Shown: in pieces, positions 42,657 to 53,563 of the stretch
How positions within the stretch are numbered: position 1 is the first letter of the stretch
How the letters are laid out: the number at the start of each line of letters is the position of its first letter
DNA from: Pantoea sp. RIT-PI-b
GTDB lineage: Bacteria; Pseudomonadota; Gammaproteobacteria; Enterobacterales; Enterobacteriaceae
Reading direction: 5' to 3'
Length of the DNA: 64,000 nt
Assembly (NCBI RefSeq): GCF_001187905.1
Contig: NZ_LGIS01000013.1
Span: 34,782-98,781 of the forward strand
Notes under the pieces: model-generated
The model's input: only the letters and a program-made list of their open reading frames with translations
Database searches by the model: none
What the model was told of the DNA's origin: nothing
Made by a program: the position numbers and the translations under genes

Positions 42657-45600
42657 AGCTGTGGAAAAAGGTCCTGATTGGCATGGGTATTTTTTTGCTG
42701 CTGCTGGTCGGCAGCATCGCCTTTTTGGTTGGCACCACGCCGGGTTTGCATCTGCTGCTGAAAGGCGCCGATCGCTGGGTGCCAGGCTTGTCGATCAAAC
42801 AGGTTGATGGCGGCTGGCGCGATCTCACGCTTAGCGGCGTGAAGTATGAGATGCCAGGCGTAAGCGTGGATGCAGGACGCTTCCATCTGGCGCTGAATCT
42901 GAATTGCCTGCTGCACTCGTCGGTATGCGTTAACGACATTGCGCTGCAGGACGTTAGCGTGGTGGTGGATAGCAAAAAAATGGCGCCCGCCAGCGCACCG
43001 CCGCCAGAAGAGGAGAGCGGCAGCACCAATCTCAGCACGCCGTATCCGATCACGCTGAGTAAAGTGGGTCTGCATAACATCAACGTAAAAGTGGATGATA
43101 CGGCAATTTCCCTGCTGGATTTCAGCACCGGTCTACAGTGGCAAGATCGCGCGCTAACGCTGACACCGACTCACATCCAAAGCTTGCTGATCGCGCTGCC
43201 TAAAGCGGCGAAAGTGGTTGATGAGCAAGTGGTACAGCCCAAAGTGCAGCAGCCGCAGCCGGCAGAAAAGCCGCTGGGCGAAACGCTGCAGGCGATGTTT
43301 GCCCAGCCGCTGCTTCCGGCACTGCCAGACTTCCAGCTACCGCTGGATATTACCGTGCAGGAGTTGCTGGGAGAGCAGCTGCGCATTACCGGCGATACCG
43401 ATGTGTCGATTACGCGTCTGCTGCTGAAAGCCAAAACCGCCGATCGCCATCTGCAGCTGGAAACCTTCGATGTTGATTCGCCGCAAGGGCAGCTCAACGC
43501 CAGCGGAGAAGCGACCTTAGCCGATAACTGGCCGGTGAATTTTGCGCTGAACGGCACGCTCAATGTTGATCCGATCAAGGGCGAGAAGATCAAAATGAAC
43601 CTCGGCGGCGCGATGCGTGACGAGCTGAAGCTGGGGCTGAATCTCTCCGGCCCGGTACGCGCGCAGCTGGATGCCACCGCGCAGCCCGCCGTTGCCGGCT
43701 TACCGCTGGCGCTGCAGCTGACCAGCCCACAGCTGCGCTGGCCGCTTACCGGAGCGGTGCAGTATCAGGCGGATAATCTCGATTACCAGTTCAAAGGCAA
43801 AGCCACCGATTACGTGATGTCGCTGCGCACCGCTGTAAAAGGCGAAGGTGTGCCGCCGGCGACGATTGCGCTGGACGGCAAAGGCAACGAGCAGCAGTTC
43901 AATCTCGACAAGCTGCGCGTCGCGGCGCTGCAGGGCAATATCGATCTCACGGCGCTGGTGGACTGGAGCAAGGCCATTAGCTGGCGCAGCGAGCTGACGC
44001 TGTCGGGCATCAACACCGCCAAACAGTATCCGGATTGGCCAGCGAAGCTGGACGGTAAAATCGCCACGCGCGGCAGCCTGTACGGCGGCAGCTGGCAGCT
44101 CAGCGTGCCGCAGCTGGAGCTGAAAGGTAACGTCAAACAGAATGCGGTGAGCGCGAAGGGCACGTTGACTGGCAACAGCTACAACCAGTGGAAAGTTCCC
44201 GGCCTCAACATTGCGCTGGGCCGTAACCATCTGGATGTAAAAGGCGAGCTGGGCGATACGCTCAATCTTGACGCGACGATTGATGCCCCCAATCTGGATA
44301 ACGCGCTGCCGGGCCTGGGCGGCGTCGCCAAAGGAACCATCAAAGCGCGCGGAACCTTGCAGGCACCGCAGCTGCTGGCCGATCTTACGGCAACCGGTTT
44401 ACGCTGGCAGCAGCTGCAAATTCGCCGTGTGGCGCTGCAGGGCGATGTGAAATCCAGCGATCAAATCGCCGGTAAGCTACAACTGCGGGTGGAACAGCTG
44501 CAGCAGGATGCGCTGAAAGTGAACCTGCTGACGCTGAACGCTGACGGCAACGAAAAGCAGCATCAGCTGAAGCTCGACGTGCAGGGTGAACCGGTTTCTG
44601 GCCAGCTGGCGCTGAATGGCAGCTTCGATCGCAAAACCGAGCGCTGGCAGGGTAATCTCAACAATACCCGTTTTGATACGCCGGTGGGTGAATGGCGCCT
44701 GACGCGCGCGATGGCGATTGATTACCTCAACAGCAAGCAAACCGCGACCATTGGACCGCACTGCTGGCAGAATCCGAACGCGCAGCTATGCGTGCCGGAA
44801 CCGATTGAAGCGGGCGCCAGCGGACATGCGCATGTGGTGCTCAATCGTTTCGATCTGGCGATGCTCAAACCGTTCCTCACCGATGCCACCAAACTGAACG
44901 GCGTGTTCAGCGGTGATGCACGCGTTAACTGGACCGCTGACGGCGCGCTGCCGACTGGCACCGTGGCGCTGAAAGGCAACGGCGTAAAAGTGGAGCAGGA
45001 TGTGCAGGGCAACACCTTGCCAATCGCCTTCGACACGCTGAATCTGAATGCGGCGCTGCAAAATGGGCGTGCCCAACTGAATTGGCTGATCCACATCGTT
45101 AACAACGGCCAGCTCAGCGGCAACGTGCAAATTGCCGATCCTGAGAACCGTCGTCAGCTGTCGGGTAACATCGGAATCAGCAATATCTCGCTGGCGATGC
45201 TCAATCCGGCGCTGATGCAGGGTGAGAAGATCAAAGGCAACCTCAACAGCAATCTGCGTCTGGCCGGTTCGCTGCAGCAGCCGCAGGTATTTGGCCAGCT
45301 GGGGCTGAGCGATGTGGATGTCGACGGCAGCTTTATGCCGGTCGATCTCACCGCCGCCAATCTCAACATGGTGTTCAATGGCATGAGCTCAACGCTCAAC
45401 GGCATGATTCAAACGGCGCAAGGCAATCTTAACCTGAGCGGAAACGCCGACTGGAGCCAGCTGGACAACTGGCGTGCGCGCGTCGCCGCCCAGGGCAGCC
45501 GTATACGCGTCACCGTGCCGCCGATGGTGCGCATGGATGTCTCGCCGGATCTGGTGTTCGAAGCCACGCCAGCCGCGTTCAACCTCGACGGCAAAGTGGA

Positions 45601-46423
45601 TATTCCGTGGGCGCGCATCACCGTGCAGGAAGTGCCGGAAAGCGCGACCGGCGTCTCGTCTGATGAAGTGATGCTGGATCAAAATCTCAAGCCGATTGCG
45701 CCGAAAACTGCGGCGATCCCGATCAACAGCAATCTGGTGATCCACGTCGGCAACGACGTGCGCCTCTCGGCATTTGGCCTGAAAGCCAAGCTGAATGGCG
45801 ATCTCAAACTGGCGCAGGATAAAAATGGTCTTGGCCTAAATGGCCAAATCAACATTCCATCTGGCCGTTTCCACGCTTATGGTCAGGATCTGGTGGTGCG
45901 CAAAGGTGAGCTGCAATTTGCCGGTCCGCCGGATCAGCCTTACGTCAACCTTGAAGCCATCCGTAATCCGGAGGCAACCGAAGACGATGTTACCGCCGGA
46001 TTGCGTGTCACCGGATTGGCGGATGAGCCGAAAGTGGAAGTGTTCTCCGACCCGGCCATGTCGCAACAGGAAGCGCTTTCTTACCTGTTACGCGGTCAGG
46101 GACTCAACAGCGATGGTGACAGCAACGCATTAACTTCCGCGCTGGTGGGATTGGGGGTTGCGCAAAGTGGTCAGGTTGTGGGTAAAATCGGCGAGACATT
46201 CGGTGTCAGTAACCTCGCGGTTGATACCGCTGGCGTAGGTGATAGTCAGCAGGTGCAGGTGAGTGGTTACGTGTTGCCGGGTCTACAAGTAAAATACGGT
46301 GTTGGCATATTTGATTCACTGGCGACGTTAACCTTGCGTTATCGCCTGATGCCCAAACTCTATTTAGAAGCCGTGTCGGGTCTCGACCAGGCACTGGATC
46401 TGCTCTATCAGTTTGAGTTTTAG
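42653..46423 (+). CDS. tamB: inner-membrane translocation module TamB
   Basis: AsmA-like bridge protein spanning the periplasm, 1256 aa (E. coli 1259). An N-terminal anchor ([21 protein letters not shown], residues 6-26) is followed by long amphipathic beta repeats forming a lipid groove and the conserved DUF490 C-terminal domain ([35 protein letters not shown], ending LDLLYQFEF). Translationally coupled to tamA. Confidence 0.97.
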   Translation: MKLWKKVLIGMGIFLLLLVGSIAFLVGTTPGLHLLLKGADRWVPGLSIKQVDGGWRDLTLSGVKYEMPGVSVDAGRFHLALNLNCLLHSSVCVNDIALQDVSVVVDSKKMAPASAPPPEEESGSTNLSTPYPITLSKVGLHNINVKVDDTAISLLDFSTGLQWQDRALTLTPTHIQSLLIALPKAAKVVDEQVVQPKVQQPQPAEKPLGETLQAMFAQPLLPALPDFQLPLDITVQELLGEQLRITGDTDVSITRLLLKAKTADRHLQLETFDVDSPQGQLNASGEATLADNWPVNFALNGTLNVDPIKGEKIKMNLGGAMRDELKLGLNLSGPVRAQLDATAQPAVAGLPLALQLTSPQLRWPLTGAVQYQADNLDYQFKGKATDYVMSLRTAVKGEGVPPATIALDGKGNEQQFNLDKLRVAALQGNIDLTALVDWSKAISWRSELTLSGINTAKQYPDWPAKLDGKIATRGSLYGGSWQLSVPQLELKGNVKQNAVSAKGTLTGNSYNQWKVPGLNIALGRNHLDVKGELGDTLNLDATIDAPNLDNALPGLGGVAKGTIKARGTLQAPQLLADLTATGLRWQQLQIRRVALQGDVKSSDQIAGKLQLRVEQLQQDALKVNLLTLNADGNEKQHQLKLDVQGEPVSGQLALNGSFDRKTERWQGNLNNTRFDTPVGEWRLTRAMAIDYLNSKQTATIGPHCWQNPNAQLCVPEPIEAGASGHAHVVLNRFDLAMLKPFLTDATKLNGVFSGDARVNWTADGALPTGTVALKGNGVKVEQDVQGNTLPIAFDTLNLNAALQNGRAQLNWLIHIVNNGQLSGNVQIADPENRRQLSGNIGISNISLAMLNPALMQGEKIKGNLNSNLRLAGSLQQPQVFGQLGLSDVDVDGSFMPVDLTAANLNMVFNGMSSTLNGMIQTAQGNLNLSGNADWSQLDNWRARVAAQGSRIRVTVPPMVRMDVSPDLVFEATPAAFNLDGKVDIPWARITVQEVPESATGVSSDEVMLDQNLKPIAPKTAAIPINSNLVIHVGNDVRLSAFGLKAKLNGDLKLAQDKNGLGLNGQINIPSGRFHAYGQDLVVRKGELQFAGPPDQPYVNLEAIRNPEATEDDVTAGLRVTGLADEPKVEVFSDPAMSQQEALSYLLRGQGLNSDGDSNALTSALVGLGVAQSGQVVGKIGETFGVSNLAVDTAGVGDSQQVQVSGYVLPGLQVKYGVGIFDSLATLTLRYRLMPKLYLEAVSGLDQALDLLYQFEF

Positions 46424-46425
46424 CA

Positions 46426-46773
46426 ATGCGAATAATTGTCTATGGCAGTTTACGGCGCAAACAGGGAAACAGTCATTGGATGACGAATGCGCAGTGGCTC
46501 GGCGACCACCAGATTGTAGGGTTTGATCTCTACAATCTCGGTCACTATCCGGGTGTGGTGGAAGGAGAAGGCAGCGTCTATTGCGAGGTGTACCGCATTG
46601 ACGCCAGCACGCTCGGCGAGCTTGATGCCCTGCGTACCAAGAATGGCGAATACAAACGCCAGCTTATTCAGACGCCTTACGGCAGTGCCTGGCTGTATGT
46701 CTATCAGCGTTCGATAACCGGGCGCACGCGTATCGCGAGCGGCGACTGGCTAAGGCGCGATGGCGATAGTTAA
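46426..46773 (+). CDS. ytfP: gamma-glutamylcyclotransferase-like protein YtfP
   Basis: 115 aa (E. coli 113). GGCT/AIG2 fold with the substrate loop VYGSLRRKQGNSHWM at residues 4-18, the acidic catalytic candidate in LGELDALR, and the C-terminal AWLYVYQ strand. Substrate unknown. Starts three bases after the tamB stop; end of the tamA-tamB-ytfP operon. Confidence 0.93.
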   Translation: MRIIVYGSLRRKQGNSHWMTNAQWLGDHQIVGFDLYNLGHYPGVVEGEGSVYCEVYRIDASTLGELDALRTKNGEYKRQLIQTPYGSAWLYVYQRSITGRTRIASGDWLRRDGDS

Positions 46774-46778
46774 CAAAT

Positions 46779-46809
46779 AAAAACACCGTCCATAGGACGG
46801 TGTTTTTTT
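46779..46809. terminator. bidirectional terminator between ytfP and ppa
   Basis: 9-bp stem ACACCGTCC / GGACGGTGT, ATA loop, seven T residues on the plus side, and an A-rich left side that gives a T run for ppa. Confidence 0.9.
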
Positions 46810-46828
46810 ATGCGTGACAGAAAAAAGC

Positions 46829-47359
46829 TTATTTCTTCTGGGCGCGCTCGTAGGAAGCAATGATTTCAGCTTTCGCCGCTTCTGCATTGTCCCAGCCGTC
46901 AACTTTCACCCATTTGCCTTTTTCCAGATCTTTGTAGTGCTCGAAGAAGTGGGTGATCTGCGCTTTCAGCAGTTCTGGCAGGTCGTTCACATCTTTGATG
47001 TGATCGTACTCTTTGCTCAGCTTGGTGTGCGGAACCGCAACCAGTTTGGCATCTTCGCCAGACTCGTCGGTCATTTTCAGCACGCCAACGGGACGGCAGC
47101 GGATCACTGAGCCCGGCACCAGCGGATACGGGGTTGGCACCAGCACGTCAACCGGGTCACCGTCCAGAGACAGGGTGTGGTTGATGTAGCCGTAGTTGCA
47201 CGGGTAGAACATGGCGGTAGACATGAAACGGTCTACAAACAGGGCGCCAGACTCTTTGTCGACTTCATATTTGATCGGATCGGCGTTAGCCGGGATCTCA
47301 ATGACAACGTAGATATCTTCTGGCAACTCTTTACCTGCAGGCACCTGGTTCAAACTCAT
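46829..47359 (-). CDS. ppa: inorganic pyrophosphatase
   Basis: Hydrolyses pyrophosphate and drives biosynthetic reactions. 176 aa as in E. coli, starting [25 protein letters not shown] after AAGGAAA. The metal-binding signature [15 protein letters not shown] and the [10 protein letters not shown] tail motif are intact. An in-frame ATG five codons earlier is not used by the family. Confidence 0.98.
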   Translation of the reverse strand: MSLNQVPAGKELPEDIYVVIEIPANADPIKYEVDKESGALFVDRFMSTAMFYPCNYGYINHTLSLDGDPVDVLVPTPYPLVPGSVIRCRPVGVLKMTDESGEDAKLVAVPHTKLSKEYDHIKDVNDLPELLKAQITHFFEHYKDLEKGKWVKVDGWDNAEAAKAEIIASYERAQKK

Positions 47360-47459
47360 CTGGCTTTCCTTCATTAGTCATATGTTGAGTGACGGCTATT
47401 ATAGCCAACTGACTCTGAAAGTATGCCCCCTTTTTGGCGTTTCGGAATGCTCCACCCCG

Positions 47460-47909
47460 CTACTTCGCGGTGACAAACAGCGAGACGATGCCGGCAGCAA
47501 TCAGCGGTCCAACCGGCACGCCACGGAAGAAGGCGACGCCAATCACCGTACCAATCAGCAGTCCACCAATTACCGACGGCTGCACGCTCATAAAGTTCAC
47601 ACCGCGACCGCCCAGCCAGGCAACAAAAATGCCCACCACAATCGCCACGATGGATTGCCAGTTGGCGAAGGATTTCAGCAGCGAAGAGGCCGGCAGCGTG
47701 CCGCTGGCCAGCGGTGCCATCACGGCGACGGTAAGGATAATAATGCCGATCTGAATGCCCTGCTTCTCCACATAGGGGAAGAACTGAGACAACGGCGTAA
47801 GCTTGATCGCCAGCAGGATCAGTATCGAAATGGTAACGGCGCTGTTATGCACGAAATAGCTGAGGACGGCGAGGCAAACAAGAATGATGGTGGAGGCATA
47901 GGCAGCCAT
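47460..47909 (-). CDS. yeaL: UPF0756/DUF441 membrane protein
   Basis: 149-aa integral membrane protein with four to five hydrophobic segments; [29 protein letters not shown] and [29 protein letters not shown] match E. coli YeaL (148 aa). Function unknown. Its neighbour in E. coli is different; here it lies between ppa and a DUF1311 gene. Confidence 0.88.
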   Translation of the reverse strand: MAAYASTIILVCLAVLSYFVHNSAVTISILILLAIKLTPLSQFFPYVEKQGIQIGIIILTVAVMAPLASGTLPASSLLKSFANWQSIVAIVVGIFVAWLGGRGVNFMSVQPSVIGGLLIGTVIGVAFFRGVPVGPLIAAGIVSLFVTAK

Positions 47910-47981
47910 GGTTTCTCCCTGAAGATCGATGGGCGCGCTGACAAGTGCCAGCGCTCAGCGTTTTTTTAACGCCCCCATTAA

Positions 47982-48398
47982 TCAACAATCGTCGGGGTTG
48001 GCGCAACTGCCTTTGTTAATTGATTGCAACATCAGCGCTTGATTGCGTACCAGGCTGACGCCCTGCGCGCCGACGGAAAGTGCCGCCATGGTGCCCTGGC
48101 TGCTGAGGAAATAGCTGCGGCTGGCATCCAGCCAGCTATCGCGATAAGCCAGCCATGCACGCTGGGCGCTACGCAATTTGTCTTTTGGTTCACCGGTTAA
48201 TTTTTTCATCACTTGGGTGTACTGCGCGTTCATCTCCTTATCCCACGCTTTATTGGCCGTGTCATAGCATTGCGACATGGCGAGCGTGGTGGATTCCCGG
48301 TTCATACACTGGTCTAGCTGCTGGTCGATGGGGGAGGTTTGTTGTGCCGTGGCAAAACCACTGACCAGTAAACACGCGATCGGAAGCCATGTTTTCAT
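47982..48398 (-). CDS. secreted DUF1311 (LprI-like) protein
   Basis: 138 aa with signal peptide MKTWLPIACLLVSGFATA. The mature part has the DUF1311 pattern: paired cysteines (DQCMNRESTTLAMSQCYDTANKAWDKEMN), then AQRAWLAYRDSWLD; two further cysteines near the end (GSCANPDDC). Family members include LprI, a lysozyme inhibitor of mycobacteria; whether this one inhibits lysozyme is unknown. Confidence 0.87.
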   Translation of the reverse strand: MKTWLPIACLLVSGFATAQQTSPIDQQLDQCMNRESTTLAMSQCYDTANKAWDKEMNAQYTQVMKKLTGEPKDKLRSAQRAWLAYRDSWLDASRSYFLSSQGTMAALSVGAQGVSLVRNQALMLQSINKGSCANPDDC

Positions 48399-48484
48399 CG
48401 TTTCAATCCTTAAATTTTGTGGCAGCGGACTTCAGTAAAAATGAAGCGTAAGTGATCGTCAGCAGATTGACCATCAACAATGGA

Positions 48485-48512
48485 TAAAGTTTCTGCGATC
48501 AACTGCCGATAA
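48485..48512 (+). promoter_or_regulatory. sigma-28 promoter of the second chemoreceptor
   Basis: TAAAGTTT and GCCGATAA, both perfect FliA octamers, separated by 12 bases (consensus 11). It lies 56 bases before the ATG, placing the gene in the late flagellar class. Confidence 0.75.
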
Positions 48513-48567
48513 TCTCTCCGTTTTAGGGCCAGCGGATTTCTGCCTTTTCTTGCAAACGGGGATAATC

Positions 48568-50130
48568 ATGATTAAACAGCTATCAATTCGTACTGCATTA
48601 CTCACGCTCCTGGCATTTATGACGCTGCTGCTGCTGGCGGTGAGCGCTATGGGCATCTCTGCGATTAACTCAGGCAATCAATCACTGGATGCACTCAACC
48701 GCATTCAAGGGGTTGAGCTCAACAGTTTGTATCAAAGCCGTTCGGAGCTGATGCGCGCTCGCGCCAACGCCGCGCTGGCGGTGCGTAAAATTGAAATTGG
48801 TTTACTGGATGAGGGTGATGTCGTCACCAAACAAACTCAGGCGGCGGTAGAGAGTTCACACCAGTATTTAAAAGCGTTTGTCGATGCCGGAACGGTGACG
48901 GCACATGGAAAAACGCTGGCCGATGCGGTGGTCACAACCTATGGCGCGTATGAGAAAGAGGGCATCACGCCAATGATTGATGCCCTGAAGAAGCAGTACA
49001 CCGACGAATACTATCAAGTGCTGGAAGGCAAACAATCGGCGCTGGCAGCCACCTACTCTAAAGCCGTCAATGATTTCAGCGTTTATGCCAATGAAGTCTC
49101 TGCAGCGCGTCTGGCGCAGGCGGCACGCAATGAACTGCAGCTGAAGATCCTGATTGGTGTTTCAGTGGCGTTGACATTGCTGCTGATTGCGCTGGCCTGG
49201 CAGCTGCTGCGTCGTCTGCTGCTGCGTCCTCTCGATAGCGCGATTCTGCATCTGGAGCAAATTGCCGCGGGTGATTTGTCGCAGCCGCTGCCTGCTGCCG
49301 GAAAGAACGAGTTGGGCCGTCTCAATCAGGCGCTGGCCAACATGCAGCTGGCACTGAGCAGTTCAGTGAGCCAGGTACGCGAAGCCAGCTTGCAAATTGA
49401 TGTCGGCAGCCGCGAACTGGCGGCGGGCACCGTGCATCTTTCACAGCGTACCGAAGAGTCGGCCGCCTCGCTGGAGCAAACCGCCGCCAGCATGGAGCAA
49501 CTGACCGCCACCGTGCGCCTCAACGCCAGCAATGCCAAAGAGGCCAATCAACTCGCCAGCAATGTTTCCGACAGCGCCGATCGCGGTGCCGAAGTCGTCG
49601 GCTACGTGATGGAGAAGATGCAGGAGATTACCCAAAGCTCTAACCGCATCGGTGACATCCTCAGCGTGATTGACGGTATTGCCTTCCAGACCAATATTCT
49701 TGCACTGAACGCCTCGGTTGAAGCGGCGCGAGCGGGCGAGCAAGGGCGCGGTTTTGCCGTGGTCGCCAATGAAGTGCGCACGCTGGCGGGCCGAAGCGCG
49801 ACCGCGGCTAAAGAGATCCGTGAGCTGATTGCGGAATCACAAACGCGGGTGAAAGAGGGCAGCGACATGGCCACGCGCGCCGGTGAAACCATGGATGAGA
49901 TCTCCAGTGAAGTGATGCGCGTCACCACGCTGATGAAAGAGATCTCCATCGCGTCGGAAGAGCAGAGTCGTGGCATCGAACAGGTGAATCAGGCGGTAAC
50001 GCAGATGGATGAGGCTGCGCAGCAGAACGCCGCGTTAGTTGAAGAAGCCAGCGCCGCGACACAATCACTGGAAGCGCAGTCGCAGCAGTTGCAGGAATCA
50101 ATGGCACAATTCCGCGTGGTTGCGGCGTAA
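48568..50130 (+). CDS. methyl-accepting chemotaxis protein, Tar/Tsr type
   Basis: 520 aa from ATG of [15 protein letters not shown]. First membrane segment about 7-30, a four-helix periplasmic domain (31-190) with an arginine-rich helix ([14 protein letters not shown]) in the place of the Tsr/Tar amino-acid pocket, second segment about 193-215, HAMP, methylation helices ([23 protein letters not shown]) and signalling tip ([33 protein letters not shown]). It ends AQFRVVAA with no NWETF tether, so it probably relies on other receptors for efficient methylation. Ligand unknown. Confidence 0.95.
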   Translation: MIKQLSIRTALLTLLAFMTLLLLAVSAMGISAINSGNQSLDALNRIQGVELNSLYQSRSELMRARANAALAVRKIEIGLLDEGDVVTKQTQAAVESSHQYLKAFVDAGTVTAHGKTLADAVVTTYGAYEKEGITPMIDALKKQYTDEYYQVLEGKQSALAATYSKAVNDFSVYANEVSAARLAQAARNELQLKILIGVSVALTLLLIALAWQLLRRLLLRPLDSAILHLEQIAAGDLSQPLPAAGKNELGRLNQALANMQLALSSSVSQVREASLQIDVGSRELAAGTVHLSQRTEESAASLEQTAASMEQLTATVRLNASNAKEANQLASNVSDSADRGAEVVGYVMEKMQEITQSSNRIGDILSVIDGIAFQTNILALNASVEAARAGEQGRGFAVVANEVRTLAGRSATAAKEIRELIAESQTRVKEGSDMATRAGETMDEISSEVMRVTTLMKEISIASEEQSRGIEQVNQAVTQMDEAAQQNAALVEEASAATQSLEAQSQQLQESMAQFRVVAA

Positions 50131-50213
50131 TAAAACAATGAGGTCGCTAGAAATAGCGACCTAATAATCAACTTATTGCCGCGCATATTAATACGCGGCA
50201 CATTAATAAGCCT

Positions 50214-50489
50214 TTATTTATTCTTTTGATGCGTGCGAATCTTTTCCGCTAGCTCATCATCTTCTTCATAAAAATAGGAGGGTGAGACGTCAAGCACCTC
50301 TGCCAATCGCTGCGCTGTATCCAAATCAGCCTGATGAATTCCTTTCTCGTAACGATTAATTCGCGTACTGGCAACAAACTCATCAATTCCTGCGGCAATT
50401 CCCAATCTTTTCTGCGACAAGCCTTTAGCCAGACGCGCTTGTTTCAGGCGTTTCTGGAAGGTTTGATTGAGAGGGCAGGTCGATTTCAT
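50214..50489 (-). CDS. XRE-family helix-turn-helix regulator
   Basis: 91 aa. A Cro/C1-type HTH is clear at about residues 12-70 (LKQARLAKGLSQKRLGIAAGIDEF, then STRINRYEKGIHQADLDTAQRLAEVLDV), and the tail is short and charged (YEEDDELAEKIRTHQKNK). No effector domain. The start codon lies two bases from a 15-bp near-palindrome, suggesting self-repression. Divergent from an SfsB-like gene. Confidence 0.85.
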   Translation of the reverse strand: MKSTCPLNQTFQKRLKQARLAKGLSQKRLGIAAGIDEFVASTRINRYEKGIHQADLDTAQRLAEVLDVSPSYFYEEDDELAEKIRTHQKNK

Positions 50490-50491
50490 GA

Positions 50492-50506
50492 CTACGAGAA
50501 TCGTAG
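50492..50506. promoter_or_regulatory. operator-like palindrome 1 (XRE-SfsB intergenic)
   Basis: CTACGA-GAA-TCGTAG, a perfect 6-bp inverted repeat next to the XRE start codon. It shares CTACGAGnAnCGTAG with site 2; the two start points are 34 bases apart, about three helical turns. Confidence 0.6.
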
Positions 50507-50522
50507 ATTTACTGCTTGTCAG

Positions 50523-50543
50523 ATACTACGAGTAACGTAGTAT
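50523..50543. promoter_or_regulatory. operator-like palindrome 2 (XRE-SfsB intergenic)
   Basis: ATACTACG-AGTAA-CGTAGTAT, perfect 8-bp arms, containing the same core as site 1. It lies between the two divergent genes, where it could control both. Confidence 0.6.
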
Positions 50544-50580
50544 CGTTAATTGAACAGATAAGCGGACTAAGGAGAGTGAC

Positions 50581-50859
50581 GTGAATAATTCAAAACAAGA
50601 CTGGCACCCCGCCGATATTATTGCTGCCCTGCGAAAGAAAGGAACTTCAATGGCGGCAGTATCACGACAATCCGGTTTATGCTCCACCACACTCGCCAAT
50701 GCATTAGTGCGGCCGTGGCCCAAAGGGGAATTATTAATTGCCGAAGCGATTGGTATTCCGCCCGCCGAAATCTGGCCAAGTCGATATTATGCGGAGGACG
50801 GCGCGCTTATTAATCGGCAGGCAAAGATCAGAAATATGAAAACAAAAAGCCCGCACTAA
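50581..50859 (+). CDS. sfsB: Ner/Nlp-family DNA-binding protein SfsB-like
   Basis: 92 aa, GTG start after GGAGAG. The Ner-type HTH is unmistakable: DWHPADIIAALRKKGTSMAAVSRQSGL and STTLANALVRPWPKGELLIAEAIGIPPAEIWPSRY, as in E. coli SfsB/Nlp and phage Mu Ner. In E. coli SfsB affects maltose genes; role here unknown. In E. coli it is elsewhere on the chromosome. The stop codon lies in the loop of the following terminator. Confidence 0.85.
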   Translation: MNNSKQDWHPADIIAALRKKGTSMAAVSRQSGLCSTTLANALVRPWPKGELLIAEAIGIPPAEIWPSRYYAEDGALINRQAKIRNMKTKSPH

Positions 50860-50869
50860 GGCGGGCTTT
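50841..50869 (-). terminator. terminator between sfsB-like gene and fbp
   Basis: 9-bp stem AAAGCCCGC / GCGGGCTTT, loop ACTAAG. On the minus strand it is followed by TTGTTTTCATA, so it mainly ends fbp transcription; on the plus strand only a TTT follows. Confidence 0.75.
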
Positions 50870-50887
50870 GCACGGCGTGACGATGGC

Positions 50888-51895
50888 TTACGCTGAATGA
50901 TCGTCCGGGTATTCACGGATGAAACGTTCAACGTCACCGACCATTGAGTCGTTGCCGCAGAAGAACGGGCAGCGCTGGTGCAGGGTTTCTGGCTGAATAT
51001 CCAGAATGCGATTGGCGCCATCGCTGGCTTTACCACCCGCTTGCTCTGCCAGGAATGCCATTGGGTTGCATTCATACAGTAGGCGCAGCTTACCTTGCGG
51101 ATGGCTGGCAGTGCTTGGGTAAAGATAGATGCCGCCTTTCAGCAGGTTACGGTGGAAATCGGCCACCAGTGAACCAATGTAGCGCGAGGTATATGGGCGC
51201 TTAGTAGCGATATCTTCTTCCTGACAGAACTTCAGGTATTTCTTCACGCCCTGTGGGAAGCGAATGTAGTTACCTTCGTTGATGGAGTAAGTGTAACCCT
51301 TCTCCGGGAAGGTCATACGCTCGTGGCTCAGGCAGAACACACCGAGCGACGGATCGTAGGTAAACGCATGCACGCCCACGCCGGTGGTATACACCATCAT
51401 GGTTGAAGAACCGTAAACCACGTAACCCGCAGCAACTTGTTTGTTGCCTGGCTGCATGAAATCGGCTTCGGTGATTGGCGTGCCGGGCTCACTGATACGG
51501 TGATAGATGGAGAAAATGGTCCCGACGGAAACGTTAACGTCGATGTTCGAAGAGCCATCCAGCGGATCCATCAACACCACGTATTTGCCATTCTCTGAGC
51601 CTTCAAAGATGACGAACTCGTCTTCTTCTTCAGACGCGATACCGGCCACCACTCCGCGCGCTTTCAAAGCGGCTTTCAGCTTTTCGTTAGCGAACAGGTC
51701 GAGCTTCATCTGCTGCTCGCCCTGCACGTTTTCCACGCCGCTGGCACCCAGAATATCCACCAGACCCGCTTTATTGATGTCGCGGTGGATAATTTTAGCG
51801 CCAAGCTTAATGGAAGAAATCAGCGCCGTCAGTTCACCTGTGGCGTGTGGAAAGTCGTGTTGCTTCTCGACGATAAATTCGCCTAACGTTTTCAT
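50888..51895 (-). CDS. fbp: fructose-1,6-bisphosphatase class I
   Basis: Key gluconeogenic enzyme. 335 aa from [15 protein letters not shown] (E. coli 332). Metal and phosphate motifs [38 protein letters not shown] and [35 protein letters not shown] are intact. The frame is open 40 codons upstream, but the family start has GGGAA upstream and is preferred. Divergent from mpl, as in E. coli. Confidence 0.97.
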   Translation of the reverse strand: MKTLGEFIVEKQHDFPHATGELTALISSIKLGAKIIHRDINKAGLVDILGASGVENVQGEQQMKLDLFANEKLKAALKARGVVAGIASEEEDEFVIFEGSENGKYVVLMDPLDGSSNIDVNVSVGTIFSIYHRISEPGTPITEADFMQPGNKQVAAGYVVYGSSTMMVYTTGVGVHAFTYDPSLGVFCLSHERMTFPEKGYTYSINEGNYIRFPQGVKKYLKFCQEEDIATKRPYTSRYIGSLVADFHRNLLKGGIYLYPSTASHPQGKLRLLYECNPMAFLAEQAGGKASDGANRILDIQPETLHQRCPFFCGNDSMVGDVERFIREYPDDHSA

Positions 51896-52061
51896 AACAC
51901 ATTCCCTGCATCTACGATGGAGTGGCAGCAGCTGTAACAAGCTACCAACGTATGAGCGCAGTTTAGCCGATTGAACTTTAAAAACCATAGTCCTAATCCG
52001 TTTCTTCCCTTTCAACTCGGCGTTACACTGTGCGCCGAACTTTTGAGTAATGGATCTCTTT

Positions 52062-53417
52062 ATGCGTATTCACATCCTCGGGATTTGTGGCACTTTCATG
52101 GGCGGACTGGCGATGCTGGCACGCTCGCTGGGACACGAAGTGACCGGCTCAGACGCCAATGTCTATCCGCCGATGAGCACATTGCTGGAGCAGCAAGGCA
52201 TTGAATTGACAGAAGGTTACGATGCCAGCCAGCTTGACCATCAACCGGATCTGGTGATCATTGGTAACGCGATGACGCGCGGCAATCCCTGTGTCGAAGC
52301 GGTGCTGGAGCGCAACATTCCTTACCTCTCTGGCCCGCAGTGGCTGCACGATTTCGTCTTGCGCGATCGTTGGGTGCTGGCGGTAGCCGGAACGCACGGT
52401 AAAACCACCACAGCCGGCATGGCAGCGTGGATTCTCGAGGCTTGCGGCCTTGAACCCGGCTTCATCATCGGTGGGGTGCCAGGAAACTTCGACGTTTCGG
52501 CAAAATTAGGAAAAAGTCCATTCTTCGTCATCGAAGCGGATGAGTACGACAGCGCGTTCTTTGATAAGCGTTCCAAGTTTGTGCATTACTGCCCGCGCAC
52601 GCTGATCCTCAACAACCTCGAATTCGATCACGCGGATATTTTTGACGATCTGCGTGCGATCCAGAAGCAGTTCCATCACCTGATCCGCATCGTGCCGGGC
52701 CAGGGAAAAATCCTGCTGCCGGAACACGATAACAACCTCAAGCAAGTGATGGCGATGGGCTGCTGGAGCGAGCAGGAAACCGTTGGCGATAACGGTCACT
52801 GGCAGGCGAAAAAGCTGACGCCCGACTCCTCACATTGGGAAATCTGGCTCGACGGCGAGAAAGTCGGCGAAGTGAACTGGGCGTTGGTGGGCGAACACAA
52901 CATGCATAACGGGCTGATGGCGATTGCGGCCGCACGTCATGTCGGTGTGAAACCGGTGGATGCCGGTGAAGCGCTGAGCAGCTTTATTAATGCCCGGCGT
53001 CGTCTTGAGCTGCGTGGTGAAGTGAATGCCATCAAGGTGTATGACGATTTTGCTCACCATCCAACCGCGATTCTCGCCACGCTGGCGGCGCTGCGCAGTA
53101 AAGTGGGCGGCACGGCGCGCATTCTGGCGGTACTCGAACCGCGCTCCAATACCATGAAGATGGGTGTGAGCAAGAATGAGCTAGCGCCTTCGCTGGGCCG
53201 TGCAGATGAAGTGTTCCTGTTCCAGCCGCACCATATTCCGTGGCAGGTTTCCGATGTGGCAGAAGCATGCATCCAACCGGCGCAGTGGAGTGCGGATATC
53301 GATACGCTGGTCGAGATGGTGGCGAAAAAAGCCCAGCCAGGCGATTCAATTCTGGTGATGAGTAACGGCGGGTTTGGTGGTATTCACCAGAAACTGCTGG
53401 AGCGGTTAGGGCGGTAA
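52062..53417 (+). CDS. mpl: UDP-MurNAc:L-alanyl-gamma-D-glutamyl-meso-DAP ligase
   Basis: Reattaches recycled murein tripeptide to UDP-MurNAc. 451 aa from [21 protein letters not shown] (E. coli 457). Mur-ligase features: N-terminal Rossmann motif [12 protein letters not shown] loop [11 protein letters not shown] near residue 113, [13 protein letters not shown], and [14 protein letters not shown] second ATG four codons upstream is possible. Followed by a repeat element. Confidence 0.97.
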   Translation: MRIHILGICGTFMGGLAMLARSLGHEVTGSDANVYPPMSTLLEQQGIELTEGYDASQLDHQPDLVIIGNAMTRGNPCVEAVLERNIPYLSGPQWLHDFVLRDRWVLAVAGTHGKTTTAGMAAWILEACGLEPGFIIGGVPGNFDVSAKLGKSPFFVIEADEYDSAFFDKRSKFVHYCPRTLILNNLEFDHADIFDDLRAIQKQFHHLIRIVPGQGKILLPEHDNNLKQVMAMGCWSEQETVGDNGHWQAKKLTPDSSHWEIWLDGEKVGEVNWALVGEHNMHNGLMAIAAARHVGVKPVDAGEALSSFINARRRLELRGEVNAIKVYDDFAHHPTAILATLAALRSKVGGTARILAVLEPRSNTMKMGVSKNELAPSLGRADEVFLFQPHHIPWQVSDVAEACIQPAQWSADIDTLVEMVAKKAQPGDSILVMSNGGFGGIHQKLLERLGR

Positions 53418-53426
53418 TTGTGTGGG

Positions 53427-53551
53427 TTTCCCCTCATCCCAACCTTCTCCCGCCTGCGGGAGAAGGGGCCGATCGAGCTCCGATGTGACAATGAAGTTCC
53501 ACCTAAACATTCCCTCGCCCGCTTGCGGGAGAGGGTTAGGGTGAGGGGAAA
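53427..53551. repeat. 125-bp mosaic repeat with two hairpins (mpl-darP)
   Basis: Outer inverted repeats TTTCCCCTCATCCCAACC and GGTTAGGGTGAGGGGAAA enclose two hairpins: CCTTCTCCCGC-CT-GCGGGAGAAGG (53443-53466) and CCCTCGCCCGC-TT-GCGGGAGAGGG (53512-53535, one mismatch), joined by a 45-base spacer. It lies between the convergent mpl and darP and resembles REP/BIME-type elements. Confidence 0.8.
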
Positions 53552-53563
53552 AGCGCAGAGAAC

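Noticed and set aside
47935..47967. Terminator GCGCTG...CAGCGC followed by TTTTTTT on the plus strand
   Set aside because: Neither neighbouring gene is transcribed in that direction, and the stem is short with a mismatch.
50214..50859. Prophage remnant
   Set aside because: Only two small regulators are phage-like; no integrase, structural genes or attachment site are seen.
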